Below, piece by piece: positions 42,309-52,257 of a DNA stretch of 64,000 nt. How positions within the stretch are numbered: position 1 is the stretch's first letter; each line of letters opens with the position of its first letter. The translations under genes were made by a program, and so were the position numbers. The notes under the pieces are model-generated. The model was not told the origin of the DNA. It was given only the letters and a program-made list of their open reading frames with translations, and ran no database searches. This DNA comes from Ascarosepion bandense (taxonomy: Eukaryota; Mollusca; Cephalopoda; Sepiida; Sepiidae), in assembly GCA_037127315.1 (NCBI GenBank), contig JBBBDQ010001154.1:493501-557500 (forward strand), written 5' to 3'.

Positions 42309-42465
42309 ATAGCGTGAGGTCTATCCCAATATAGCATGAGGTCTACCTCTCGTTTCGACTACAGCATGAGGTCTACCTTCTGTTTCGACTACAGCATGAG
42401 GTCCACCTCAATATCGTGTGTGCTCTACTTCCCGTTTCGACTACAGTATGAGGTCTACCACAGCA
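42309..42465 (+). repeat. 30-bp tandem repeat, about five units
   Basis: TATAGCATGAGGTCTACCTC, TCGTTTCGAC and variants at 42331, 42361 and 42391, with worn units on both sides. A related inverted piece (TGAGGTAGATCTCACGCTAT) is at 42943. Confidence 0.8.
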
Positions 42466-42504
42466 TCAAACTATAATATAATAAAAAAATATAAAAATGA
42501 TCAC

Positions 42505-42662
42505 AAGAAGAGGCTCATGTCTTGTTCCCTGTTTAGGATGTGGTTTCCGGCTTTCTCTTTTCCAATCTTTTCACTGTTACGTAGCCCCCTGCACATTAGT
42601 GGCGTTACCGCCTTGCTCGGGGTGATACGATTAATATATTTATTTATTTATTTATTTATTTT
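42505..42662 (+). mobile_element. Family C repeat plus (TTTA)n
   Basis: GAAGAGGCTCATGTCTTGTT, TTTAGGATGTGGTTTCCGGC, ACATTAGTGGCGTTACCGCC, TTGCTCGGGGTGATACGATT; a TTTA microsatellite (42637-42662) grows from the tail. Confidence 0.85.
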
Positions 42663-42907
42663 AGCGATAAAACACTTCGTAAATCTTCTACAAATGGCAC
42701 ATATAAATCACTGGAATTTTTTCTCACCCTCTTCTAACAAAAAAATGATCAAGATGTGACTGGGACAGCTGACTACTCACATTTTCATGAGAATCATCGT
42801 TTTAGCATCCAATCATGATCGCTCAGTTGCCTGAGTGCGTGCTCCCATTGCTGGATCTACATAATGGCCACGTGAGGGGTTGGCCACGGTAGACCACCGT
42901 TCTGTAT

Positions 42908-42931
42908 CTGGGTTAGGGTCAGGGTCAGGGT
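42908..42931 (+). other. G-rich tract, possible quadruplex
   Basis: GGGTTAGGGTCAGGGTCAGG then GTAG: four GGG runs spaced by three bases, the first spacer being TTA as in telomeric repeats. Confidence 0.4.
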
Positions 42932-43299
42932 AGACAATATATTGAGGTAGATCTCACGCTATAGCCGCACCTGTTAATCTTAGTTTAAATTGTAATCCCC
43001 AAAAATCTAAACTAGAAACATAAAACAAATGAATCTAGAATCTCCAACATTATTAGAAGAGTTTTCAACATTACTGAGCACAAGAATGCCATCCAAGTGT
43101 GCAATCAGCATTTACAAATATCTTGACCATGAAATGCCGAAATATTTCTGTAGTATTTTTAAGTTAAAACCTAATATTCATACTCAAATTTTATAGTAAC
43201 TGCTGCCTTGAGTACAGCATCAGAATATAATTTTAAGTGATGCTACACTGAATTCAGATTGATAAAAAAAAAAAGACAATATTTCTATACAACTTCGAA
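42932..43299. other. No feature recognised
   Basis: Apart from the inverted piece of the 30-bp repeat at its left edge, I see nothing here. Confidence 0.45.
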
Positions 43300-43780
43300 A
43301 TGAAAATGTTATCCTACAAATACTTTCACGGCTTCTCCTCCGATGAACTTAGCTCACTGGTGTTCCCTATATATGAATTTACTCGAGCCACAAGATTAGC
43401 AACTAGGTCCCACTTTTTTTTTACTGTGAAACCAATAGAATGTAAACGCAAATTCTACTCCAACAGCTTCTTTTCTCGCACTTCCCGCTTGTGGAATTTC
43501 CTTCCATTTACTTGCTTCCGCGACAGCTACAGTCTACAAAGAATTTAAATGTAAAGTCAATAGTCATCTCCTATCTCACTAACTTGCATCCTCCCTCTCT
43601 CTCTCTCTCTCTCTCTCTCATGCTCCTTCTTTTAGTTCACTCCACTCTCATCAGTATTCTCATCCTTCTCTTACCCACTTCCTGACATCCCCTATAACCT
43701 GTCACTGTTTCTCATAACTTTCCTCCTATGTAACCCCCTGCAAAACAATGGGCAGTAAAATGCCTTGCTTGTGGCGATAT

Positions 43781-43830
43781 GATTATATATATATATATAT
43801 ATATAGATAGATAGATAGATAGATAGATAG
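43781..43830 (+). repeat. (TA)n(GATA)n microsatellite on a LINE tail
   Basis: Begins exactly at the GATTATA terminus of LINE-J copy 1. Confidence 0.92.
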
Positions 43831-44147
43831 AATTTCCTTCCATTTACTTGCTTCCCCGACAGCTACAATCTCCAAGAATTTAAATGTAAAGTCAATAGTC
43901 ATCTCCTAACTCACTAACCTGCATCCTCTCTCTCTCTCTCTCATGCTCCTTTCTCCGTCCACTCCACTCTCATCAGTATTCTCATTCTTTTCTTAACCAC
44001 TTCCTGACATCCCCTATAACCTGTCACTGTTTCTCATAACTTTTCTTTTATGTAACCCCCTGCAAAACAGTGGCAGTAAAATGCCTTGCTTGGGGCGATA
44101 TGATTATTAAAAAAAATTCTATACAATTATGATGTGGATATAAAGTG

Positions 44148-44203
44148 GGGGATCAATTTTATATTTTAATCAATATATAAATTGATCCCTCACTTTATGG
44201 TCA
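44148..44203. repeat. Solitary GTGGGGGATCA hairpin
   Basis: ATAAAGTGGGGGATCAATTT and AAATTGATCCCTCACTTTAT: arms of 20 bp with one mismatch, loop about 15 bp. The cleanest solitary copy, showing that arms extend out to ATAAAG/CTTTAT. Confidence 0.85.
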
Positions 44204-44473
44204 CAGTCATTTTTCTTTTACCCATTTCCTGACACCCCCTATAACCTGTCACTTTTTCTCGTATTTTTCCTCCTATGTAACCCTCTGCAAAACAGTGGCA
44301 GTAAAATGCCTTGCTTGGGGCGATATGATTATAAGTTAAGAGTTGGAATTGGCTAACAGTCGCTTCTGTTCAACACACTAATCCCCCCTGGCATTGTTAA
44401 TTACAGACAGATTTCATGACTTGATGTAAAAAGCGTCGATTTATTTCATTCAGTTTTCATACATTTGCATCTT

Positions 44474-44985
44474 TCACTGATCGTTTTCTGATTTCTTCAA
44501 GGATTGAAACCTGACCTCATGTATTAATTCAGCGATAAACTCCAAAGTATTTCTCATTAGCATTCTCAAGAAACAATATTTGGAATTTTTCTTTATCAAA
44601 CTCCTTACGAATAATGCTGTTGTGTTATTAATCACTAAATCGGCGGAAGAAGTAGACACATTGAAATTGACTTTTCTTTCAGTGACATAAACGAAGTTAT
44701 TCTTACAGTCTATTGTCAGCACAAAATTATTCAGAAAATCAAATCCCAGGAGAAAAATGGTACCATCGGCAATCATGAAAGTCTACGAGAACCATTTTCT
44801 TAAAGGATGTCAATTTCTAAGTAATTTTTCAGTCACTGGTGAATAAAATCGAGGTTTGGTTTTACATAATTATTTTTGGACAAAGAAAGTTGGGACTATA
44901 GTCACGCTTGTATCAGTAGTTAATTTAATTTCGGTAGCTCCAATTTTTGTGATAACTTCAAGACTGGGGTATCTATCAGTGTCAA
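44474..44985 (-). pseudogene. LTR-retrotransposon aspartic protease remnant
   Basis: Minus frame 44776-44474 has ILLGFDFLNN-like sequence (MIADGTIFLLGFDFLNNFVL), matching the hydrophobic-G-x-D-F-L motif near the C-terminus of retropepsins. Upstream in another frame, KLTTDTSVTIVP (about 44920-44895) looks like the active-site D-T-G/S region. Stops separate the two. Most like the protease of a Gypsy-type pol. No reverse transcriptase or LTR pair adjoins. Confidence 0.5.
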
Positions 44986-45099
44986 TGCTGTCTACCCAGC
45001 TAGATTTCCGTATCGCTTGGAGATGGTAAAATACAGAGACTCCTTTTTCATCTTGGTCATCTTTTTCATAATAAAACTCCCTCTATACAAGGCTTGAGA

Positions 45100-45420
45100 G
45101 CCATTCAAGGTAGAAGATTACTGTAAAAATGTTTATGATGAATGAGTTATGTGATATGAATGAGAAAGGTGGTTAGAAGTAAAGATTATAAAGCTGAGAC
45201 GGACAGATAGAGATTGACACCTGATTAAGATTGTAACATTCAGGAAAGCATCCACAAGGGCGTTTGTTCCACTAAGAAGCAGTTCTTGGGAAAATGTTGT
45301 TTCGGTGGAACTTGAATCTTACGTTTGGAACACGAAGGAAAAGAGATATTCTAGCTGTAAAGATCGGAGTTTGTAGGACTAAAGAATAACCGGAACATCC
45401 GCTTGAAAGTAATGAGAGAT
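45100..45420 (-). pseudogene. Diverged LINE C-terminal fragment
   Basis: Minus-strand frames give FKFHRNNIFPRTA and CFPECYNLNQ, comparable to NRNFYSNSFFSRTSRLWNSL and CFPDSYNLQEF of LINE-J. Heavily decayed. Confidence 0.5.
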
Positions 45421-45668
45421 TAGAAATAGGGTCACACCTTTACGTTTATGGGAAAGAGGTTGTACCAAATCGATGGGGTTTCATGGGCAGACCCTTGTGT
45501 CCTATGTTAGGCAATATTGTTGCTGCATTTTTTTTATGAAAACTCCCTGTTTAAAAGGCACCGCAAACATCATGCAAACTTACATTATGTGGACGATACT
45601 TTTTCTGTCTTTGATTCTACCGAGAATACAGAGGTTTTCTACATCCAATTCCATTCTCTTCATTCTTC

Positions 45669-46122
45669 CTTTTAGTTAATTAATAGCTAGGAATAATTGG
45701 AATTTTGATGATATACTGTTACGTCGAGTAACAGAATTATTTGAAATAATGCAAAACAACGTAATCGTATAAAAGTTGGTGTATTGACTGGAAAAAGAAG
45801 TATTTACAAGAAATGAGGATTAGTAGAATACAGAACAAGGTAATTAGTATACAGTATCGTCGTAGAGACGTGATAGATTGACTAGTAGAACACTTCCGGT
45901 GCAATACCGGAAATACCCGACTGACTCGCTCACTCGACTTCCTTACTCGACTTCCTTCCTCGAGGTATAATCACTACTACTTTATATAGCGATTCGAATA
46001 GTCCATTTCCTTGGAAAAATGGAGAGCGCCCCAACAGATACTAAAAACTAAAAAAACAACCGGTTTCGCCCGGAGCTTCTCAAGTTTTTATTTCTGGGAT
46101 TTTCTTAATCGTGAACTAAAAG
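45669..46122. mobile_element. TIR-bearing repeat inserted in the Penelope-like element
   Basis: Ends CTTTTAGTTAAT and AACTAAAAG. Without its own insertion (45717-46036) it is about 134 bp. A second, inverted copy at 47880-47993 shares ATAGCTAGGAATAAT, GGAATTTTGAT, AAACAACCGGTTT, AGCTTCTCAAGTTTTTATTT and TCTTAATCGTGAACT. It separates the RT core from the thumb segment. Alternatively part of the Penelope terminal repeats. Confidence 0.6.
45717..46036. mobile_element. Putative solo LTR
   Basis: A 320-bp block absent from the other copy of the host repeat. It starts TGTTACGTCGAGTAACAG and ends GCGCCCCAACA, so TG...CA termini. The flanks are TATAC and GATAC, a 4-5 bp target duplication. No internal coding, so a solo LTR is the simplest reading. 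Confidence 0.5.
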
Positions 46123-46872
46123 AACGTCATCTTAAATTGCCTTTTATATGTACTGGTTGAATGGGAAGGGTCGATCATTACCAATGTGTACCGAAAACCG
46201 GCTTTTACTGGTCTGTACACTGATTGGAATTCGTTCGTTGCCAAGTCTCGCAAGATAAACCTGGTTTCTACCTTATTCCACCGCGCGTTGATGATGTGTT
46301 CCTCTTGTCGGTTTAGCAAAGAAATAGGGAATATTTTTAGCATTTTCAGTGACAATGGGTATAACTGGGAACGTCATCAAGCACGGTTAAACACAAAAAG
46401 TAATTTTTCAAGCTTCGGTAGATTTTGGTCCTGTGTCTCGTATATTTGAAATTGCTTTGGCTGGACATGAAAAAATCCCTAGCCAATAGAGTGTCGGTCT
46501 GTGTTACATCGGGTATTTCAGCAGTTAGGTTACGTGTTGGCCTCGGAACTAATCCGGTTTTCCTATCGTTCATAAAAAATGGCTTGTCCTATCTCCAAGA
46601 CAATTCTGTGGTTTATAAATTTAAATGTCAGTGTCAGGCTGACTGTGTAGAACAAATCAATCAGCGACACGAAACCCAGATCGGACTGTTCCTGTGAATA
46701 TTAAACAGGGATTTTTTTTATTGCACTACGCGTTGTACCGACTCTGTTCACGAATCGGTTTTCAGTCAGCATTTAAAAGATAAACCGGTGTGGGCAGCAA
46801 CAGTGACGATTCGTTTTAATGTTCTATGAAGAGCTCGATCCACAATATTTATTCAACGTAAATTATACATGA

Positions 46873-47076
46873 ATTTTGGCACAACGCTGAAAGGGGAGGG
46901 GTAGAGGTTGGTACTCACTATCTATCCTATACCTAGCTAAACACGATCACGACCAATTCACTCATTACAATTTGCACATTCACCACAAGAACCCATCCAT
47001 CACCTCCCAATCCTTCATACACCACAATACCACATATTTACAAGGGGCACCTAAAAAAGGGGAAAACCCATGTCAA
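46873..47076 (-). mobile_element. Family D repeat, copy 2
   Basis: Reverse complement of 5294-5515: TAGCTAAACACGATCACGAC, CACCACAAGAACCCATCCAT, CACCTCCCAATCCTTCATAC, ACAAGGGGCACCTAAAAAAG. The end module is worn (TTTTGGCACAACGCTG). 47077-47480 holds nothing I recognise. Confidence 0.75.
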
Positions 47077-47879
47077 TAAAAATGCAACTATATACAATAT
47101 ATAATATAGATTTAAAAATTTAATGAAAAATGAAATGATGGGAGGGAGATGAACCCACAAACAAACTAAAATTACAACACAATTTAAAATAAATAATAAA
47201 TGTTAGTAAGCTCCGGCCATCCCAGAAAAATGGTGGCCGTTGTATTCCGTCAAATGACGAAATCAAGAATCACACTCGCTAAGGGAGTGGGGAGGGGGTA
47301 AAATAATTAATGGAAATGGGGAAATCAAAGGCTGACCTGGTCAAGATAAAAAGGAGGCCGAAACAAACTGGGGAGGTTGGGAATCTCGACAAAAGAGAAA
47401 GCTGGGTACAGGCTAGGAACACATTCATTCACATTAACTAGGTACACAAAAGAGAGATACCCTAACCAGGGGAGGGTGAAAAGTCCGGTCCACTTAGCAT
47501 TTCCGCATATTAAAGGCGGTTTTTATTAAATTACATCAATCGTTTCTTTGCAGACAAAACGATCATTTTGTCAACTCTCTCGGTCTTTTACGAGGTATAG
47601 AAGTTATTTTTTTTAGGAGTCAATTTTTGAATACATCGGGGTCTTCAATTGCACAGCATGTTATTAATAGCAAGAATTGTGTGGTTGGATTGAGTGGTGA
47701 GAACTTTACAATTCTATCAAAGACCCACTCACTGTTTCATTTAAAGATACTGGAGTCCACATATATCAGATCCCGAAGGCCTTTTTTTCTGTAAGCAGAG
47801 AGAATGCCTTTTGGGTCTGAGTGTGATTGGGCTCTAGTTTCTTTGCAATTCTTCCCCACTCCCGCAATTCGCATTTAAT

Positions 47880-47993
47880 CTTTTAGTTCATGATTAAGAA
47901 AATGCCAGAAATAAAAACTTGAGAAGCTTTGGGTAAAACCGGTTGTTTTTCAGTTTTTAGTATGCTATCAAAATTCCACTTATTCCTAGCTAT
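47880..47993. mobile_element. Second copy of the 134-bp TIR repeat
   Basis: Inverted relative to 45669-46122 and lacking the LTR block. Its far end runs into TA repeats near 47993. Confidence 0.65.
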
Positions 47994-48355
47994 TATATAT
48001 ATATTGTTAAATATAAAATATATATGTTGTTAAATATAAAAAACAATGAATGTCTATTATATTTAATCATGGGCAGTTCTAAACATCGTATTTTGGCGTT
48101 AATTTGTGGTGTAAATAAAGACAAAAATTGCCCAATATTTGGATATATTTTTTACGCTGATTATAAGCTTTCGGCTCAAATGAGCTATCTTCAGAGAGGT
48201 TACATGGACGTTAACATAAAGCCATTCACTATCGGAGATGATATTCCCTTGTGTTCAAATAAAACGTTGCTATGCGACGATAACAGTCATCGAATTGAAG
48301 ACGCAAGTCGCAAATTTTTAATGCGGTACTATGACGTCACACCACGTGAGAGACC

Positions 48356-48356
<1 letters not shown>

Positions 48357-48408
<52 letters not shown>
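48357..48408 (+). repeat. (TA)n microsatellite
   Basis: About 50 bp of TA immediately before the 5S-like segment. The 150-codon frame at 48024-48476 runs into it and is not supported as a gene. Confidence 0.95.
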
Positions 48409-48409
<1 letters not shown>

Positions 48410-48680
48410 CGGTCATGTCAAGTTGAATACACCGGTTCCCGCTCAATCACCGACGTTCAGCCTGGTCAGTAATTAGATGGGTGACCGCTGTAAGCGTTTA
48501 TTGACGGATGTGCGTTGTGGTGCGATTGATGTCGGCTTGGAAAGAGAAATCGGTGAGCCGAGTTTCAATTCCAGTCGAACATTCTGCATTAACATACACG
48601 CTGGTCTCCTTGGGAAAGGTACTAATCCGTCCCTTCCCTCCAGTTATGGGTTAAATAACTGAGGTCTGCTGTTCATGCGA
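48409..48680 (+). mobile_element. 5S/tRNA compound SINE, copy 2
   Basis: 5S part 48409-48496 (GTTGAATACACCGGTTCCCG, AGCCTGGTCAGTAATTAGAT, GGGTGACC, GCTGTAAGC) with two deletions of about 10 and 16 bp, then TTGACGGATGTGCGTTGTGG, GAGCCGAGTTTCAATTCCAG and TTATGGGTTAAATAACTGAG. The 5S-to-tRNA junction matches copy 1 at 37.95 kb. The 3' end differs and may be truncated. Confidence 0.75.
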
Positions 48681-48823
48681 TCCGTGGCAAACTTCTGCAC
48701 CGATTGTTTGATATCAGCATTTCCAAAAAGAGTGGATGGTGCTACACAAGCCTTCACCACAATTTTATGTGTGGCAGCCTAACTGAGTTAGACACTCATA
48801 CGTCGAAATCGACGGGAGAGTCC

Positions 48824-48824
<1 letters not shown>

Positions 48825-48868
<44 letters not shown>
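48825..48868 (+). repeat. (TA)n microsatellite
   Basis: About 44 bp of TA. Confidence 0.95.
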
Positions 48869-48871
<3 letters not shown>

Positions 48872-49184
48872 CCCCTTGTTTTTATTAATAAATTTGTATT
48901 TTAGTCGTGACTGACCTTTTTTCCTCCTTATATTTTTTTTCTTGCAGTGTGAATTGTTATTATTTCAAGTTAATATTTCCTAACGTATTTTTTTGACGAA
49001 ATGTTGGTTAAAAAGTATCCATAAAAAAGAATGGTTTCTTTCGTTTTCAAATATATATAAATAATACAAGTAAAAGGATTGTTACTTAGCTGATTGATGT
49101 TATTTTCAGCATCCCGACTCCAGAGTTTCGTAGACGAAACACTTCATGAATCCCTTCGTTTGTAGGGGTAGGAAATTAAAAATT

Positions 49185-49930
49185 AAAATAAACCTTCCTC
49201 TTCACTTTTACAAAAATTCACAATGACCTGTGAAATCCTGGTTTTTCCCAAATAGAAAAAGAATTGAACATGTGCTTAAAGAAAAATTCGAAACCGGATT
49301 TCGCAAATAGGCATTAAACTGATTTTCTGACTAATGGAAGGGAATTGCTAGACGCAGAAGATTTAGCGATCCAGTGCGAAAATCTAAATTACAATAAAAG
49401 GCTCAGATCAGCGCCAGTCAGTTAGTCAGATGTGAGCAGCGAGACAAAACTACTAAAATGTAATGGGAGAAGCTTCAACTACGACCCGAACATAGGTCGC
49501 TTCGCACATTGTCCTCTTCTTTTTTCTTGTGTGCTGGTTTCTTTTACTTCTTCTTCTCCACCCAAAGACATTCCTACGAAACAAACGCTCATACATACAT
49601 ACATACATACATATGCATAAACTCTTTCAAGTAATTGCTACTACAAGAACATTTCTATGAGTGTTTGATACCCTCAACTTTCTCAATGAACATTAATTTC
49701 TAGGAATTCTTGTTATTCTTTCCTTTTAATAAATTTCTATTTTAACATACAAAATGTATATTTTATTCTTATACTATTCTACAAAATTCACATAATCTCC
49801 AACCTTTTGATGCCAACCTTCTGATGATAATAGCCTTCTGATAATTTTGGATAAAACTTGTAAGCTGTAGGGAGTTCGGTTAAGTCTGACACAAGGCCGA
49901 ATCAAAGAAACATTAACCATCTCTCTCCGG
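49185..49930 (+). repeat. Dispersed repeat E, copy 2
   Basis: Matches 26490-27130 through its length, with extra blocks such as CATACATACATACATACATA near 49590. It ends GGGAGTTCGGTTAAGTCTGA, CACAAGGCCGAATCAAAG, AAACATTAACCA. About 50 bp upstream, AGACGAAACACTTCATG recalls the GAAAC side of a hammerhead but lacks the CUGANGA strand. Confidence 0.8.
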
Positions 49931-50950
49931 GCTCACGTTTACTCGTCAATGGATATATTCAATATAGCGTTGTTATACTTGCAATTTGGTAACAGTCTGT
50001 TCATGTGAAAATAGATCTACATTCGAAGACACAGAAAAGTGAAAGGTATTAAGGTTTTGCTAGTAGGTTGGTTTGTTCACACTTGGTACCAGTAATTCTA
50101 CATCGGCAATATCAAGCAAGAGTAATTGAAAAAATAAAGTTTCTGCTCCAAATGACGTGGCTTTTCAAATTTGTGCCTCCCGCTAAATTGTCACGCGATG
50201 TCCTTACCTTTTAATATCGCCGAAACAAAGACAGACAATCAAATTTTGTATCGCTTAGTCTTTTTAATGCTGTGCACTAAAAATATTTATTCATTTCTCT
50301 CACGAAGTTTCAACATAGCGATCATTTTCCCGTCAAATCTTGTCACATTTTGTTGTGTCTGGATTTCAACGCCAAAAATATTTCGCTTGCCTGCCGATAT
50401 ACTTTTAAAATAATATACGCAAATAAATAAACAAACCAACATAGAAATTGAATGGGAGAGTGAAAATACACAAATACAATATATCACAATTAACCCTTAA
50501 ACGGCATTCAGCATAAATTGATGCTTCATTGTAGATCAGCGAATATTCAATTTATGATCTTAAAGATTTAAATACTATAAATTTATGATTTTAAATATTT
50601 TTCCAATGATACGAACATTCTTAATTCAGGATTCAAGTCTAAATAATGGATTGGTAACTATTTATGGGATTACATCATTTCTAAGATTATTTTCCTGCAA
50701 ATAATGTTGCAGAAACCAAAAGAGTGCTGTCACTGCATGCTTAATTCTTGAAGAGAAACAACGCGAAAAATGGTAGCAACTTGGTGCAAAAAAGACACAA
50801 CTCTACTGTGCATTGAAGGATTCACAAAATATACTGTTTTTGACAATAGCGTTTACACTGTATAAGGCTCAAGAGGCACTGGAGGTAAATAGTTACAGAG
50901 TAAGAGTCACCGACCGAAGCAAAGAGATAGTGCCACTAAGTTGCAAAGTA
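49931..50950. other. No gene recognised
   Basis: Unique-looking. Overlapping frames at 50171-50413 and 50287-50487 are unrecognised. Confidence 0.45.
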
Positions 50951-50954
50951 CTAC

Positions 50955-51290
50955 GGGAAGTGGAAAAAAATAAAAGGCTTTAGAAGAAACCTAAAATCAT
51001 ATCCTAAACAGGAAATAAAGGATAAACATCTACATTTTTTCCAAAAGATAGAGTGGGAGAGCGAACCGGACGATAGGCTAATTAATCTACTCCTATTAAG
51101 AAAAAATGCAAATAAATAATAAATAAAAGTTGAAAACTTTACACTGAGACGTTAGAAGTAAAGAGTTGAAGTAGAATTTAGAAGAAACCGGAAACCAAAT
51201 CCTAAACAGGAAACCAGAAATAAACCTCTACTTCTATTAAAAGGACCGGAGAGGAGTGTGAGCCGGATGATAGGCGAATATCTCCCTCAT
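50955..51290 (-). repeat. Two diverged family C units
   Basis: TTTAGAAGAAACCTAAAATC to GATAGGCTAATTAATCTACT and TTTAGAAGAAACCGGAAACC to GATGATAGGCGAATATCT repeat each other about 190 bp apart and share ATCCTAAACAGGAA and GAGTGTGAGCCGG with family C. Confidence 0.6.
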
Positions 51291-51304
51291 AAATAACAAA
51301 AAGA

Positions 51305-51660
51305 ATTATCAGGTTTACGTTAGAATTTCGGCTGGAGAATTTAGACAATGTTACTACTCTCATAAACACCCGTCTTCCAACCCTAATCTAAAATTTTAGA
51401 CTTCCCTTTCCCGAAGGTTTTGGGAAATGAAAGAAGAAGGACTCAACCAAACAGTGTGTTGGAGACTTATAGGTTCGGCCCGCACTCCCAATAACATTAA
51501 CGATAGATGCAATCTATGTTTAGTTGAAAGAATTAAAGTAATAAAATATTCTAAGCAAAATTTACTTTTAAACCTAAGAAAAGAATTCATAAGCAAATGC
51601 CATCATAAATCCAAATTTCTAAATTTTAAATTTAGATATAAACCCCCTAAATATTAATCC
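51305..51660 (+). pseudogene. Penelope-like GIY-YIG endonuclease fragment
   Basis: YVRISAGEFRQCYYSHKH (GIY-YIG helix region, about 51318), a gap with a stop, then frame 51427-51657: KEEGLNQTVCWRLIGSARTP, NNINDRCNLCLVERIKVIKY, LRKEFISKCHHKSKFL. The C-x2-C and the C-x-H near the end match the zinc-binding pattern of Penelope endonucleases. The frame then stops and AT-rich sequence runs to a (TA)n tract at 52114. Confidence 0.8.
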
Positions 51661-52111
51661 GAATTTAAATTTCCGTTAAATAGTTGTTTTGTTTTCTTTC
51701 TTTTTATTAATAGGATAATCAATTATAATACAATAATGTAGTTAATCTCTTTTAACCCTTACTTTTTCTAGTTTAATCGTTCGATATTAGTCGGTGTCAA
51801 AATTTAAAATTTAAAATTTATTTTTCCCTAATATAATAGATTTATTTTCTCTTATTAACTCTACTCTACAGAATAATTAAAATAACATCCCCCGTTCTTT
51901 ATATCCTCTTTTCACTTTAGTTCTAGTTTTTTTTTTTGGGGGGGGGGTTCATTCTGGTTCTAAATTTTTTTATTGAATTTTTTTTATCTAAGTGAAAATT
52001 AACCTATTTGGTTTAGTAATAATGTTATCATTATCTTGAATTTAATTTAGTTTAATTTATTTCCTAATAATATTAATTATTCTAAATTACTTATCAGAAG
52101 TATTACTTGGG

Positions 52112-52113
<2 letters not shown>

Positions 52114-52172
<59 letters not shown>

Positions 52173-52197
52173 TGTGTGTGTGTGTGTGTGTGTGTGT
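52114..52197 (+). repeat. (TA)n(GT)n microsatellite
   Basis: TA to about 52166, then GT from 52174. Confidence 0.95.
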
Positions 52198-52257
52198 AAA
52201 CTTGTCGTTATACTCGTTTCGAAAAACTCTCCGAGTACATACGCGGAAGGAAAAAAT

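Larger units (their letters stand above)
43300..44335 (+). mobile_element. Three LINE-J 3' ends in a row
   Basis: Copy 1 (43300-43793): YKYFHGFSSDELSSLV, TRATRLATRSHFFFT, CKRKFYSNSFFSRTSRLWNF in frame, then tail GATATGATTATATATATA. Copy 2 (43829-44110) starts inside the WNFLPFTCFPDSYNL region just after (TA)n(GATA)n. Copy 3 (44205-44335) holds only the last 130 bp. A solitary hairpin lies at 44148-44200. The repeated breakpoints at microsatellite or hairpin suggest segmental duplication rather than three insertions. Confidence 0.83.
45483..47878 (+). pseudogene. Penelope-like element, broken by insertions
   Basis: In order: RT motif like MGSPLSP (MGRPLCPMLGNI, 45483), catalytic HYVDDTFSVFDST (45593), then after an insertion (45669-46122) the conserved NVYRKPAFTGLYTDW (about 46180) and RKINLVSTLFHRALMMCSS. 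SNVVYKF-type sequence (DNSVVYKFKCQCQADCVEQI, about 46600) follows, leading to a GIY-YIG domain. After family D and 0.4 kb of unassigned DNA come KAVFIKLHQSFLCRQNDHFV (47490) and SSIAQHVINSKNCVVGL, THSLFHLKILESTYIRS (47640-47790), two GIY-YIG C-terminal segments. Frameshifts and stops are many. The RT-thumb-endonuclease order is typical of EN-positive Penelope-like elements. Confidence 0.75.

Noticed and set aside
44474..44776. Host aspartic protease gene
   Set aside because: Short, interrupted by stops, and the motif spacing fits a retroelement protease; no exons nearby.
48024..48476. 150-codon open frame
   Set aside because: No recognisable domain, and the C-terminal third is the TA microsatellite plus 5S-like DNA.
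49100..49160. Hammerhead upstream of repeat E copy 2
   Set aside because: Only the AGACGAAAC side is present; the CUGANGA strand reads CCGACUCC and no helix I can be drawn.
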